Part shown: positions 20,401 through 30,650 of the stretch, in pieces
Layout: every line of letters begins with the position of its first letter
Numbering within the stretch: the first letter of the stretch is position 1
NCBI GenBank assembly: GCA_025765615.1
Contig: JAIVFJ010000286.1
Span: 1 to 64,000 of the forward strand
Length of the DNA stretch: 64,000 bases
Direction of reading: 5' to 3'
Origin: Zopfochytrium polystomum
Taxonomy: Eukaryota; Chytridiomycota; Chytridiomycetes; Chytridiales; Chytridiaceae
The notes under the pieces: generated by a model
The model's database searches: none
What the model was told of the DNA's origin: nothing
What the model saw: only the letters and a program-made list of their open reading frames with translations
Made by a program: the position numbers and the translations under genes

Positions 20401-21360
20401 AAGCTGGATTAGAAAATGGACCTTTCTGGTCTTGGCAAAACAATCGAAGAGACCTTTCTGAAAATCCGAGGCAACAACAACGCTCATCAGATCATCAACC
20501 CCGTCTGTCGATTTCAGATTCAGAGGATGCAGAGGAACGGAGGTCTCATCTGCTGCAGCACGATCGGCCTCCAACAAAGCAAGAAAGGAGATGGGCGTGG
20601 GCGTTCCCATCGCGACCTGGCTGTTTTCTGCGGCTTCCTCAGGATAGTCGGATTGGATGAAGAGAGGGGAAGATGATCTTGCAGACCAATCGGAGAGTGG
20701 CGCATCACTCGCTGTTGCTGAATGAGGCAACGATCAGACGGAAATGCGGACTGCAGAGAAGACAACCCACACGATTCCTCAAGGAACTTTTGCAAGATGA
20801 TGCTGGTGTGGACGGGACTGGAGCGGTCTGCTGACAACTTTGGTTCCCCTGCTCCTCTGGATGTGGCGCAGGTGGTGCGTTCCGACTCGAAGGCAGGGCG
20901 AATGCTGTTTGCTGGGGTGGCTGTGGGGAAGGATGAAGCAAGCTGCAATCAGCGTGGAATATTTGTACTGACCTAGACCGTAGAAGCTTCGAGGAGCAAA
21001 GGGTAAAGACGACATGGCTGCTGCAGTTGTTTGAGTGGGATGATCTCTTTCCTGCGCCAGAAGCAGTGTCCGATTTCGGGTTCAAACTCTTTGCGAGATG
21101 ATTGCAGATCCGCTTGTCCCTCGGCCAAGTTGGTCCAACCATGCATCCCAATTTTGTTGACAATACTTTGCAAACAAAAAAAAAAAATCCCTGACGCCAA
21201 AATTCCCAGTTCGATGTATCATGTTGGCCTCGGTCCAGGAACCGAGGCCGGCCTCGGAACTTCAGGCCGTCCCGGGACAAGGTCCTCAGTTGGCCTGAGA
21301 GTCGGTGCCAGTTTCGGGACAGGCCTGAGAACCGGCCTGTGGCGTCGGTTTGAATCCATA
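17408..21360 (-). mobile_element. Complete hAT transposon, 3953 bp
   Basis: The ends are 16-bp inverted repeats with one mismatch (TAAGGATTCAAACCGA at 17408; TATGGATTCAAACCGA read inward from 21360). They are flanked by an identical 8-bp target duplication GAAGAGAC at 17400-17407 and 21361-21368, the hAT hallmark. The subterminal ~150 bases on both sides are rich in GGCC/GACCG motifs, possible transposase-binding sites. The interior carries one minus-strand transposase gene. Confidence 0.92.
17671..20730 (-). pseudogene. hAT-family transposase, inactivated by three in-frame TGA codons
   Basis: Domains in order: a Ser-rich N-terminus; a BED zinc finger (FWVHF, CNKCG, HLRRKHLDIY); the start of the DDE core (KISFTMDGAT, HRVLAIT, spliced to HFIDNEWQMR, then AITGDNAKVNNKM and LQLHCIAHVIHLC); an acidic Ser/Asp insert; KIPLDSRTR; and the C-terminal dimerisation region (YWKRAESSGF, IPASSVPAERVFSGSRR). 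In-frame TGA codons lie at 19591-19589, 19585-19583 and 18600-18598. The last replaces the conserved Trp of the (T)RWNS motif. A one-base slip sits at a run of six C (18865-18870). A GTAACT...TTTGCAG intron lies near 19503-19560. Otherwise well preserved, so the loss of function looks recent. Confidence 0.85.
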
Positions 21361-22035
21361 GAAGAGACACAGTACTGACATAATTGTCAAAGAACCCTCC
21401 GCTATCTCCTCAGCGTGTAACCTGGAGCTACAAAATGCCAGGGTTTCCTTGGGACTATTGGTTCTGGATTGTCTCCAGCGCCACAAATATTGGCTTGCAC
21501 ACAACCATACTGCATCAACTCACTAAAATCACATCCTCAAATTGTAAGGCAAAAGAGTGAAGCTACAGAGTCTAGTTTTATGGAAATTATTCCAGACACC
21601 AAAAAATCTCACAAGATTCCGAGGATTGATATCATGTTGGTCACAATAGCACCACGCTGACATGTGTGTCACTACTGTTGTGTGTGGATCACGCAGATGT
21701 TACAATATTTTATTGGCATTGCTGTGCCGATTTGAACAGCAATATTGACTGGGACAAGAAAAGAGAAAAATGTTCTAAACTCACTGAACTGTATGTATCT
21801 GACTGATTTGCCTTCACATCAACACACAACTCCCTGTTTCCTACCTTCGAGAAACTTCCGTTGGCAAAATCCAACATTGGGCATTTCTTAATCTTAAAGA
21901 TTTACAATCCGCGCTGTTAACCTTCAAATATGTGAAAACAATTGACTCTGAGTGAGAGTGGAAGAGCTGAAGGAGCTGAAGGAGCTGAAGATGTGTGATT
22001 GTGTTATAATTCTCTGTTATGACTAATTCATACAT
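21361..22035. other. Spacer right of the hAT element
   Basis: AT-rich DNA beginning with the hAT target duplication. No gene, tRNA or terminal repeat recognised. A GAGCTGAAG trimer lies at 21966-21990. Confidence 0.35.
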
Positions 22036-22037
22036 TG

Positions 22038-22260
22038 TGATGATATCACGCTATAATAGTTGCAACATGACCAACACAGGGTAAAAGCCTCTCATTTAAT
22101 TATCTGCTTTGGAGAGGAGGAGGAAAACTGCTTTAACCCTAACCCTACATAATGATCATATGCACGCTGTAATAGTTGATAGGCAAGCGTGACCAGCACA
22201 GGGTAAAAACCTCTCCTATGTTATCTGCTTGAGCAGAGGAGGAGGAAAACTGTTAACACT
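22038..22260 (+). repeat. Two imperfect copies of a ~110-bp unit
   Basis: 22045-22135 and 22165-22255 share CTRTAATAGTTG, CAGGGTAAAAACCTCTC, TTATCTGCTT and GAGGAGGAGGAAAACTG. Two CCCTAA units at 22137-22148 separate them. There is no coding capacity; this looks like part of a repetitive element together with the next block. Confidence 0.6.
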
Positions 22261-22294
22261 GGGTTTCTGTTCCACTTAATACTTGGAGTATTTG

Positions 22295-22435
22295 TCATCA
22301 GTGCAAGCCAGCGCCCAGGTCTGCATTGGCGGCGGCTTGCTCTCCCATGGGCATTGTGAGAACGATAACTGACAGTCACAATAGGTGCGGGTCTGTCTTG
22401 TGCCTCTTGCTGCTAACCAGTCAGTTCCGCCTTAC
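22295..22435 (-). repeat. Inverted copy of the 5245-5360 dispersed repeat
   Basis: Reverse complement of the block at 5245-5360, with scattered mismatches. It ends where the tandem unit at 22040-22260 begins, so the two may belong to one element. Confidence 0.6.
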
Positions 22436-22549
22436 AAATAGTTTGCTAGTTGAATCCCCAACCGCTTATGCTTTGATCCTCACATCTGTTGCAATGTAGC
22501 AATTCACATCAACGACTGCAACGAAAAATATTATCAATCATAGATCCGT

Positions 22550-24575
22550 TTATTCATTGTTAAGAAAACGCATTAAAGCACAGTTATACTTTTGCTGGCA
22601 TTTAGGGCAGGCAACGTATCCACCAACATTCTCTTCACCGATACTGACTCCGTGCCCTGGAAAAACGTGCTTTCCACAAAACGGGCAACAGTGCCCGTGG
22701 CCCAGATCCCACCCACAACCACACCCACATTCTAGAGTCCTTCGTGCTTCAGGGGAGCAGCCGCATGGCTCAAAGTCTGTAACAGTACTGCTGACAACTA
22801 AATAAAGCCGATGAGTTCTGATAAGGTCGTGATAATATTCTTACATTGATAAAAATCAAGTAATCGAAAGGGGTCATAGTCCTTCCAAATGAGCACTTCT
22901 GCTTTCGGATTGCGAGAAGTATAATCAAAAGACTCCCTGACTTCCATTTCGCTACAGCTGCTGGAGAGTGTGGAACTCAGTTGTGGAGATCCTGGCAAAG
23001 TCGCAGTATCATCCCTGTGAACAGTCAGTGGGTCTGTTGCTCAATGAAGCAATGGTAAGATGTAATTAAAAGTCGAAACATACGTGGACTGACCTAAGGG
23101 CAGCATCCTGCTTGCTGGAAATTGTTCAGGCGTAGAGCTGTCACAAATAAACTCTTTGTTTGCTTTCAACCTTCTCATAGCCACCAGCTTCAATTGAACG
23201 CTTGTTGTAAAAGTGAACGCAGAGAGTTCCAATATCAACAAGCTGAGTCAATTCATCCCAAACAGACTGAACGACAGGTCCTGGTAATTTTTGTGAAATC
23301 GAGGTTTACACAAAGACCAAGTAGATTTACCAAGTGCGCGACTGTGAGATTGAACACCAGGTGCCCAAAGAAAGGAGAAGCTTTGGAGCCCTAAGCGAAC
23401 TGCAACGGATCAGTAATTGAGTGACGAGCACCATAAACTCACGCAAAGCATTTTGGACATCATTCAGTTTTTGAGTGATTCTGTTAACTTCCACCAGTCA
23501 TTCTTTCGAGCCAAGCGTTAAGTCCTCACGACAATGTGTCAGTCGTTCATGACCAGCACAATAGGATCACTCACTTCAAATTCCACCTCGGCTGCGGCTC
23601 GCTTGTTGTAAGATTCCTGCTCTTCGGAGGAGAGGCTCGACCATTTATTCTCTGCAGATAGGATTTGAAGAACTTCAGCACCATGTTTTTCTCGAGCGAG
23701 TCCCAACGCTTGCATCGCGTCATTAGAATTCTCGAATATCTGTTTGCACGTCGAATCTGCACCTTTCGCTTCCTTCCCAAGATCTCGCATGTACAGTTGA
23801 TATCCAGTAAGCTTTCGATCTAATTTAATTCTAAACTCCTCCAACACCGTGGGAAACTGTGCTTTCTGGCTTTCTGTCTGATCAGCTGTTGCACTGGTTG
23901 TTGTAGTGGAATTCGTCACTTCAAAGCTGAAGAGATTGCACTGGGTAGGGAAACGTGCAAACAATTTAACGGAAACTCAGCGTCACGCAATGCTCACGAA
24001 GGTTCTTCGGCTCCCAGGGCTGGAAAAAGGTTGGTTGGATCTGGATGTGATAGTGAAGAGTGTCTTTTTGGTCCAACGGCAGGCATTGCAGAGGAAGCAA
24101 TCGCGCTCGCCGGATCGTTGGACATGTCCATCGCTGTTTGGGTGATCGTGTCACCACTAACGTCCTTATTGATGCACAGTGACGATCGTCAGTATTAATA
24201 AGCCCATCCATCACAAGTAATATCTGACCTTCTGGACTGTGTAAAGCCTGCTCTTTGTCGCCGTCATTCTGCCCTCCGCGGCTCGACCTTGATCGCTTAT
24301 TCTGGATGTATTGCTGGCGAAGTATTGTGTTGATCGCTTTGGAGTTTTGGAGTGTTGGAGAGGAATCTTACTTTGATGTTGCGAACTGTGGCTCCTCCCC
24401 CCATCAGAATCTGAACGAGATGTGGGTTGTCCGATACGAATTCCGCTGCCGGCTTGGGACAGGAATTGTAGGCTCTCTCAAGCTGCTGGAGCTGGTCTGG
24501 CTTCCAAACGAACCGTTGCTTCGCAGACTTCGTCGATTCTGCGGGAGGCGTTGATCCATTAAAAAAACCAAACAT
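22550..24575 (-). CDS. Homeodomain / HMG-box-like / zinc-ribbon protein, multi-exon
   Basis: Start taken at the ATG at 24575. Exon 1 (24575-24372) encodes homeodomain helices 1-2 (KQRFVWKPDQLQQLERAYNS, HLVQILMGGGATVRNIK). A GTAAGA donor and CGCCAG acceptor (intron 24371-24314) restore helix 3 as RNIK-QYIQNKRSRS, aligning with RQVK-VWFQNRRAK and keeping the invariant Asn. Later exons give an HMG-box-like region (KLTGYQLYMRDLGKEAKG, then NKWSSLSSEEQESYNKRAAA, with an expanded middle), a linker (VVQSVWDELTQLVDIGTL), then RLLDFYQ and a C-terminal Cys-rich end (CGCSPEARRTLECGCGCGW, CCPFCGKHVF, YVACPKCQQKYN) ending at TAA 22550. Introns end in GTGAGT/GTAAGA...AG, e.g. 45 bases near 22800-22845. One apparent base loss lies near 23150, and one exon junction near 24160 is unresolved. 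A DNA-binding nuclear regulator is inferred; the combination matches no family I know. Confidence 0.6.
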
Positions 24576-24912
24576 GAGCGTTTCGTACCAGCTGATGACA
24601 TCGTAACACAGTCTCTAGCTCGGATCAATGGATTTTTTGTGAGGTATTGATCTGATCCAAGTACGAGCAAAACAAAAAAGAAAGCTGCCCGAAATTTTGG
24701 TCCGATTCGAAGAGACCAGGTGCAAACAGGCACACCAAACAACAGACTATCAGTCCCAACTCCCAAGCTCCTTCAGCACTGCAAACACGAGCATTCAATG
24801 CGTGATGGCACACGGTGCGATGAAGCCCCCGTGATTTTTTTTTAATGAGGCGACCGCTCCACAAGCCGAGAACGAGGTATGCACGAAGGTAAATCCAACA
24901 ATAGCAAATGTG

Positions 24913-26221
24913 TCAACACTGATCAACAAGTGATACAATTGTAGAGGGCGGGTCTGTGTGGCAATCAACGATGGAAGTACATGAGAAGCACCAGACCTCC
25001 AAGGTCAGCGGCGTTGTGTCAGTGATAGGAGGGACAATCAACACAACGAGGAGCAAGGTACCGATGAATGATTGAAACACCTCGAACCCGATCCCCGAGA
25101 TCAATACTGTCAGTCACGCAAAAAGTATGGTGAACATGCAAAGGCGAATAAGCAGACTTAGCAGACAGTCGTTCTCTTCAAACCCGTTCCAGACGTGCAA
25201 CTGAGGTAAGGTCGTTCAGCCGGCCAAGGACTGCCTTGTTGTTGGACCTGAGACGATAATGACGGCTGCGACTGAGATTTATGACCATGTCGGTTGGGTT
25301 GCCCGTGGCTGCTGGCAACCGCCTCTGCCATTGGATGGGATGACACAGAATTATGTCGACTGGTGCTGCAGCTGATACTGTCCCAGCAAGCGGGGTCAGC
25401 GGTCAGTGTGTGCCTGCCCATCACAATCAGTGGTAGAGTGTGAAGCGACAACAACGCGTTGGAGTAGCGGCCTCCTCCGTCCAACATGCTGTCCTCGGAG
25501 ATCACCTGCTGAAAAATTGCAGACTCTTGCGTAGCAATCCGGCTGGGCACCAGCGGCCGGTCTGACAGCGTCCAGACGGAGAATAACTTTCCAGATCTCG
25601 ATTTGCCCCTTTAGAACCACTCAACGCAATGAATTGTCTGTGTATTCTGTTTGCATCGAGATCAAGCTGACCTGAGAGCTCTATTGCAATTAGAGAGTGA
25701 TGAATCAACAGAAAGAGATGGCACTCACTAAAGCCACTGGTTTGTTCATTCACGGTTGAATTTGTGCGCTCTCTCATGTGCTTGCTATTGCTGGCACCCT
25801 GTCTCGCCTGCTATCTGGCTGTAGCCATGGTAGAGTGGTGCCTATGTCACAAAGGGGTTCCTTGTCAACCAGAATGGAGTGAGCAGGAGAAATTTTCTTG
25901 GAGCAAGTGCAGCAGCTTGCTTGGGAGCTGGGAGTGCCATCTGCGAGCCAAACGCTGGCTTCGCTGACTGGCTTGGTACCCCATCCCTCATGCAGGACGT
26001 TTCATTCCCCTGGTACGTATACAGCAATCACAATATTGCATGTGTAGGAATGCTTCTGCCCTGTATGAGCATGTGATCTTACCGCCATTGCTTGCAAATT
26101 GAATCAGAACAATGGCAGCAGAAGTACTTGATTGCACCAATTCGGACTGGTAGGTTTTGGCAGCTGCGATCGCATTGGCTTGGTTAGGCAGCATCTGAAA
26201 AACACTCACATGGATTGACAA
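24913..26221 (-). CDS. Unrecognised multi-exon gene
   Basis: A series of minus-strand exons with good signals. Preceded by a CTAAC branch-like site and TTTTTCAG, MLPNQANAIAAAKTYQSELV is followed by a GTAAGA donor at about 26085. Then GNETSCMRDGVPSQSAKPAF; then RTNSTVNEQTSGF with a GTGAGT donor near 25727; then a longer exon with LVPSRIATQESAIFQQVISE and SNALLSLHTLPLIVMGRHTL and a Ser/Gln-rich tail. The downstream frame near 24913-25104 is hydrophobic (GTLLLVVLIVPPIT) and may belong to it. No domain recognised. It lies head-to-tail with the homeodomain gene and could be its 5' extension. Start and exon borders uncertain. Confidence 0.35.
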
Positions 26222-26519
26222 TTAGGTTAGGATTGAAACGACGGAATCACAGCGCAGAAGCATCACGACTGCGCTCCTCTTTGGCAATTGCGATGGAAGG
26301 ACCGAGGTTGGCTCGACAGCTGAGGTTTGTGCCTCCTGTGCTCCCCACTTCCTGCTGTTGTCATTGAGGAAAGAAAGCGCAACCAGTACTCCCTACCCGT
26401 TTTCCTCATGGTCCACTGCTGAGCAATGGCGCACTCAGTCGCCCAGCTTGTCCTTAGCTTGTCTTCAGCTTGTCCTGCAGATCTGGTCGTTGCTATGAAT
26501 CACCCTCTGGAAACCTCTG

Positions 26520-26572
26520 GAACTTTCTAGAACATTCCTTCATGGAAACTTATGGAACCTTCTGGAACCTTC
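26520..26572 (+). promoter_or_regulatory. Two perfect four-unit heat-shock elements in the LTR
   Basis: 26520-26537 reads GAA-ct-TTC-ta-GAA-ca-TTC and 26555-26572 reads GAA-cc-TTC-tg-GAA-cc-TTC: alternating GAA/TTC units at exact five-base spacing, the consensus binding site of the heat-shock factor trimer. Further isolated GGAA units flank them. The LTR at 39367 keeps both; the LTR at 38787 has an expanded array. Confidence 0.85.
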
Positions 26573-26682
26573 TTTGCTTTCCTGACATGTCTTGTTGTCA
26601 TTGGTATCATTGGTATCATTGTATTACTAATTGCTCTTTCTGGAACTTCCTTTGAGTCTTGACAAGGAAGACTCTCAAAAGG

Positions 26683-26690
26683 TATAAAAA
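26683..26690 (+). promoter_or_regulatory. TATA box of the solo LTR
   Basis: TATAAAAA about 110 bases downstream of the second heat-shock element, at the same relative place in all three LTR copies (GGTATAAAA). It marks the likely U3/R promoter. Confidence 0.75.
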
Positions 26691-26989
26691 GGGGATGGGG
26701 GAGCTGTCCCATCAAGTGAATTATTGTTTCCAATACAATCATCACTCCTCTCAGTTCCTTGTCTGCCTTGTCCTGTCCTGCCCTGTTCCTGACAGTCGTC
26801 TTCAACTGCATCAGCGGCAACTTTCACACCAGGCTGCCTCTGTGATGCAGTCCGCCCCGTCCCGACACTTTCCGCCGTCACACCTGCCAAAGCCAGACGC
26901 CGTCATACTCCCAAACACCACCTTGCTTGATCATGCCCGCCGATCTGGGCTCCACAGCGCAATTCTGGCTGATGGGAGACCTACCTGGA

Positions 26990-27270
26990 CGTCGTCCCAC
27001 CTGTGATGGTGGTGCTGACGACGCCGTACCTTGTCGATCAGAAGTCTGGATTTACTGCAAATCTTGATGGTAACTATTCGACATTCGTCGAAATCTTCAT
27101 GTGGAACTGGCAGCGAAAAATAAGGGGTTTGGATGGCTGAATTGAGTGAGTACACGCAATTTAACGAGATTGACTGCAACGAGCTGAAACCTCTTGCTAC
27201 TGAGGTGAATATACCAGAACAAGTGGACATGATTGACTTATTTCATCCTCCTCAAATCTGGTGTGAATAA
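26990..27270 (+). CDS. Short unrecognised coding-like segments
   Basis: Two protein-like stretches in neighbouring frames: PPVMVVLTTPYLVDQKSGFT then GNYSTFVEIFMWNWQRKI, and a 45-residue ORF (27133-27270) with YTQFNEIDCNELKPLATEVN and IPEQVDMIDLFHPPQIW. They may be pieces of one gene interrupted by the LTR at 26491. Family unknown. Confidence 0.2.
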
Positions 27271-28130
27271 GAGAAAAGTTCTCTTTCGTGAACAACCACC
27301 GCTTTGAGGATCGTTAGCCTGTTTTGCTTTATGACGAGCGCATAGGACCCAGCGCGCTGGCGAAGGCAACGTTTTGGTGGCTATTGAAATTGGCACGAAT
27401 GGGTAAGTTTCAGTTGTGACTGCATTTAACACGCGTGAACCTAATCAAAACAATTGGTGGACACGAGAAATTCTTTGTTGACTAGTCCTTCGTGCACCAG
27501 GAACGCAGGACTTGTCGAAATTCCTTGTTCAGCGAGGACTTCTCAATATTTGGGCAGTCTATGTTGTCATATGTCCGTGGGCGGTCGCAGGACAGCACTT
27601 CATTCGGCTGCCTGTTTTTCTTGACTTGTCCCTTGTCCGTGGCGGACGCAGGACAGCACTTTTTTCTTTGTTGCATTTATTCATGGTAGCGTTTGCTTGG
27701 CAAAGGACCAAATCAGTCAATGTTTTTCGCGAATAAAAATGCAGCTTTAGTCCGACTCCTGAACGTTTTTGTGCTGCAGTACTTGCTCCGTTTAATTAAC
27801 TCTACATAAAATAACAAAGAGGAAGTTGGGAAAAGTGGTGCTGATCTGTCTCGTACTTTTGCGAAGCTCGTCACTACTTCATTGCCTGGACAGTGCTCAT
27901 TAGCTGAAACTAGGGTTCGTCGCTGATTTGGATTCACTCTACACCCTTAATTCGTGGCCTATAGTGTGTTCCTGCGGCGGCGGCGGCGACGGCAGCCACG
28001 GCCGAAATCGTCCTTCGAGGCGGCAGCGGCAGCTCTTCTTCGCACCACCAGCACCACCACCAGCACCACCACCAGCAGCAATACCAGCAGCATTGGCAAC
28101 GGTGGCAGTGATACCGGCATCACCGCCGGC
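27271..28130. other. Spacer with a short direct repeat
   Basis: No gene recognised. A ~30-base block (GTCCGTGG-CGG-CGCAGGACAGCACTT) occurs twice, at about 27573-27602 and 27631-27660. The right end is GC-rich, with CCACCAGCA repeats encoding poly-Ser/Thr in one frame, perhaps the N-terminus of the transporter that follows. Confidence 0.35.
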
Positions 28131-29236
28131 GTCATCCGCATCAGGGCCTAAGCGCCCGCCGCCCCCAACAACGATCAGGACAAACACCCGTCGCTGTCGT
28201 TGTCGGTGTCGTCTGCGTCGAACTCGTCGTCGTCGGCCCTCGAGCCGCTATCCATCGACGACGCCGTCGACCGCGACCTCGCGGAGCCGCTCGCCGGGAA
28301 AGAAGGTGCGGCCCCTGTTTGCTGTTTCTTTTTTTTTTTTTTTTTTTTTCTTGTCCGTCCCGATGATTCATCCTCAGCTGCAACTAATCCCCCCTCGTAC
28401 CCGTACGTTGTCCAGCCTTCGAATCGTACCTGGACGGCGGCCGCGAGGCCTGGACGATGGTCGCCGCGTGCTTCACGCTGTTTCTCACTACGGTCAGCGG
28501 GATCAATTCATGTGAGAGTGAACGGGAGGGACCCGGATGGGGCGCAGTTCACTAAAGCGCACTTTCCACAATTTTCTCTTGGGGGTGTTCTTCAGGACCG
28601 CCTCGTGGCAGAGGGGCTGGCGCCGGCGTCGACTCTGGTGTATAGGCTCGGTGCAGGCCAGTGTCGAATCCGCGATCGCTCTGCCGACTCGTCGCGGCGT
28701 ACGGACCAGTTGAGGATTCTCCCCATTTTGAATGCACCCCCCTCGCATCAGACTTCATTGTACTGACGCTCCCCTAGCGCCGCGTCGCGCTCGTCGGCAG
28801 CATCCTCGCCGCCGTCGGTCCCGTCCTCGCCAGCTTTTGCACCCACAGCGTGGCGGGGCTGATAATGACCTCCTTTTCCTTTTGAACAGACTCCGTCATT
28901 CTTGCAAAATCGTCCCCTGACCGTCGCACGGCTTCTAAAAACAGGGGACAACCTCTCGAGCGCAGCGGGCCGGTTCGGGTTTGGGGTGTTTGCAGACCTA
29001 CTTCTCGGCAGCCTCAACAACTTGGTCGTGTGCCTCTTTCTCGTCGGCATTTCGACGCTCGTCATTTGGCCGCTGGCCACGTCGGTCGCGCCGCTGTACG
29101 AAAACCGTCCTTTTCTCTCGTTCCTTGTGACGACAACGTCGCCGTGCTGAGAATGTTCTCGTTCAAAATTTTAACGACCGATAACCACCATGCCGGGTCG
29201 TTTTCGCAATCGTGAACGGGCTGTGGCGCAGGTAGG

Positions 29237-30430
29237 GCAGGAGAGGAGTCTGTTTTGTGATGAAATCCCACCCAGGACTGGAGGGACTTGGTGTGTGTGT
29301 GGAGAGGAAGAGAGAGAGAGAGAGCAGTGATGATGGAAAAGGGAGGGGAGTGAGAGGATGGAGAGAGGAGAGAGGAGTGAGTGGGCAGAGATGGAAGAGA
29401 GAGCAAATGGAGGAAGAGAGATTGGCTTGTTTTGCACTGGATTCTGTCAAAGCAGCAAGGAGGGGGTTGGATTCCTTGTTTGATCTCTGTGAGAGGTTGC
29501 TGCTTTTATACTCCTGCAGGTTGGAGCCATCAAAAAACAGAGGGAGGAGTGGGCTGCACAGAGCAGGCCACAGAAATGAGATAAAACAGGCTGAGCACCA
29601 ACCCCCAGCCTGGACTAAGTACCCATTCAGGGCTGAGTACCAACCAGGGCTGAGTACCAGCCTGGGCTGTGCACCACCCAGGGCTAAGTACCAGCCAGGG
29701 CTGAGTACCACCTTGGGCTGAGTACTTTGTATGGGCTGAGTACCACCAAGAACCACTTTACAGCTTGTTTGAGAAACAGTTGCTTGTAAATTGGTTTGTT
29801 TCCAAATCAGGAAGCTTATTTGGGAAACAAGCCGCTTTTTTCCTTGTTTTTAGAAATCCAATGATTGGTGCAATCTCTGGTGAGCTCAGTTTTTTATCTC
29901 ACTTTAGAAATGCAGTGATTGGTGCATTCCCTGATTCCTAAATGCCTGTTGCATTGCTCAGATTGCACAGCACAGCAGGGAAGCTGGAATTCCAGATCAA
30001 AGAGCAGAACTCTGAAGCAGAGAGCGGAATTCGAGATAAGGGAGCGGAATTCCAATGCAGGGGGCAGTGGTACACTGCTTCTAAATGCTTGCTGTGCTGT
30101 GTTGCACGTGCAGAGTGCGTACTTTGAGCATTTTTGTGCATGTTCTAATTGCATTGTTCCTACCGGTAGGATGAACAAAGCTAGAACAACAGCTGCCTTT
30201 GCCTATCTCTTTTAATTGAGAACAGATTAGCCTACCGAGCGCCCCATTCAAGTATTGAATCTACTGAGCCCTTCAAACACCCCATCCAATGTGATTGGAT
30301 GGAGTACTCAAAGGGATCATCAGTAACGGGCGTAGTGTACCCTGTGGGTCGAATCTCAACATATTGCATCTAGCGCCGAAAGTAACCGCACCCTTCCCCT
30401 CCCCCCCCAAAAAAAACCCCCTCACCAGGC
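29237..30430 (+). other. Expanded intron / inserted DNA inside the transporter relic
   Basis: Between VNGLW and GGMFSL of the transporter lie about 1.2 kb of non-coding DNA: a GA-rich tract (29295-29420), a TATA-like CTTTTATACTCCTGCAGG (about 29508, like that in the 709-bp LTR), a minisatellite (29586-29752), and two copies of a ~33-base block (TTTAGAAATSCARTGATTGGTGCA, about 29849 and 29904). It probably represents nested repeat insertions in what was a small intron. No terminal duplications found. Confidence 0.45.
29586..29752 (+). repeat. Minisatellite of ~17-20-bp units
   Basis: About nine degenerate units of the form CCAGGGCTGAGTACCA. Unit spacing varies from 17 to 21 bases. No coding role evident. 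Confidence 0.75.
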
Positions 30431-30650
30431 GGCATGTTCAGCCTTTGTCCAGGAACAATCGCCATCGTCTTTGGTAGCCGCAATTTCAGCCAGTCCTTCA
30501 GTCTAAGTACGCTTCCTTCCCTGTCTTTTCAACCCCCCCCTTCTTTCTCACCACCTCTCTCACACACACAAAAAATCACACAGTCCTGATCGCGGCCGGG
30601 TTCGTGCTGGCGGTAGCGCGTTATTCAGGATCGGAGCGTGTTCAAGAAGA

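Larger units (their letters stand above)
26491..26794 (+). mobile_element. Solo LTR of the heat-shock-element family, 304 bp, with 5-bp target duplication
   Basis: Starts TGCTATGAATCACC (TGTTATG in the sister copies) and ends CCCTGTTCCTGACA. Both sides carry GTCGT (26486-26490 and 26795-26799), a perfect 5-bp duplication. Sister copies lie at 38787-39139 and 39367-39674. It contains an array of GAA/TTC units, a TATA box and a pyrimidine-rich 3' part. Confidence 0.9.
28140..30650 (+). pseudogene. Decayed MFS monocarboxylate-type transporter
   Basis: Exon-like pieces in order: an acidic N-terminus (SSALEPLSIDDAVDRDLAEP); EAFESYLDGGREAWTMVAAC, FTLFLTTVSGINS (TM1 of the MCT/MCH group); GVLQDRLVAEGLAPASTL, then IGSVQASVESAIALPTRR in another frame (TM2); RRVALVGSILAAVGPVLASF (TM3); NLSSAAGRFGFGVFADLLLG, SLNNLVVCLFLVGISTLVIW (C-terminal half); VVFAIVNGLW; GGMFSLCPGTIAIVFG; VLIAAGFVLAVARY (last TM). 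Introns have good borders (for example GTACGG...CTGACGCTCCCCTAG ending at 28767). The segments for TM4-7 and for the helix after GGMFSL are missing, and one frame slips near 28640, so it cannot make a full transporter. Compare the intact relative at 58959-60470. Confidence 0.65.

Noticed and set aside
22137..22148. CCCTAACCCTAA as an interstitial telomere, also near 32675
   Set aside because: Only two units in each place; too short to separate from chance.
22550..24575. Calling the homeodomain/HMG gene a mating-type locus
   Set aside because: No flanking genes typical of fungal sex loci are seen and no second allele is available; the domain combination alone is not enough.
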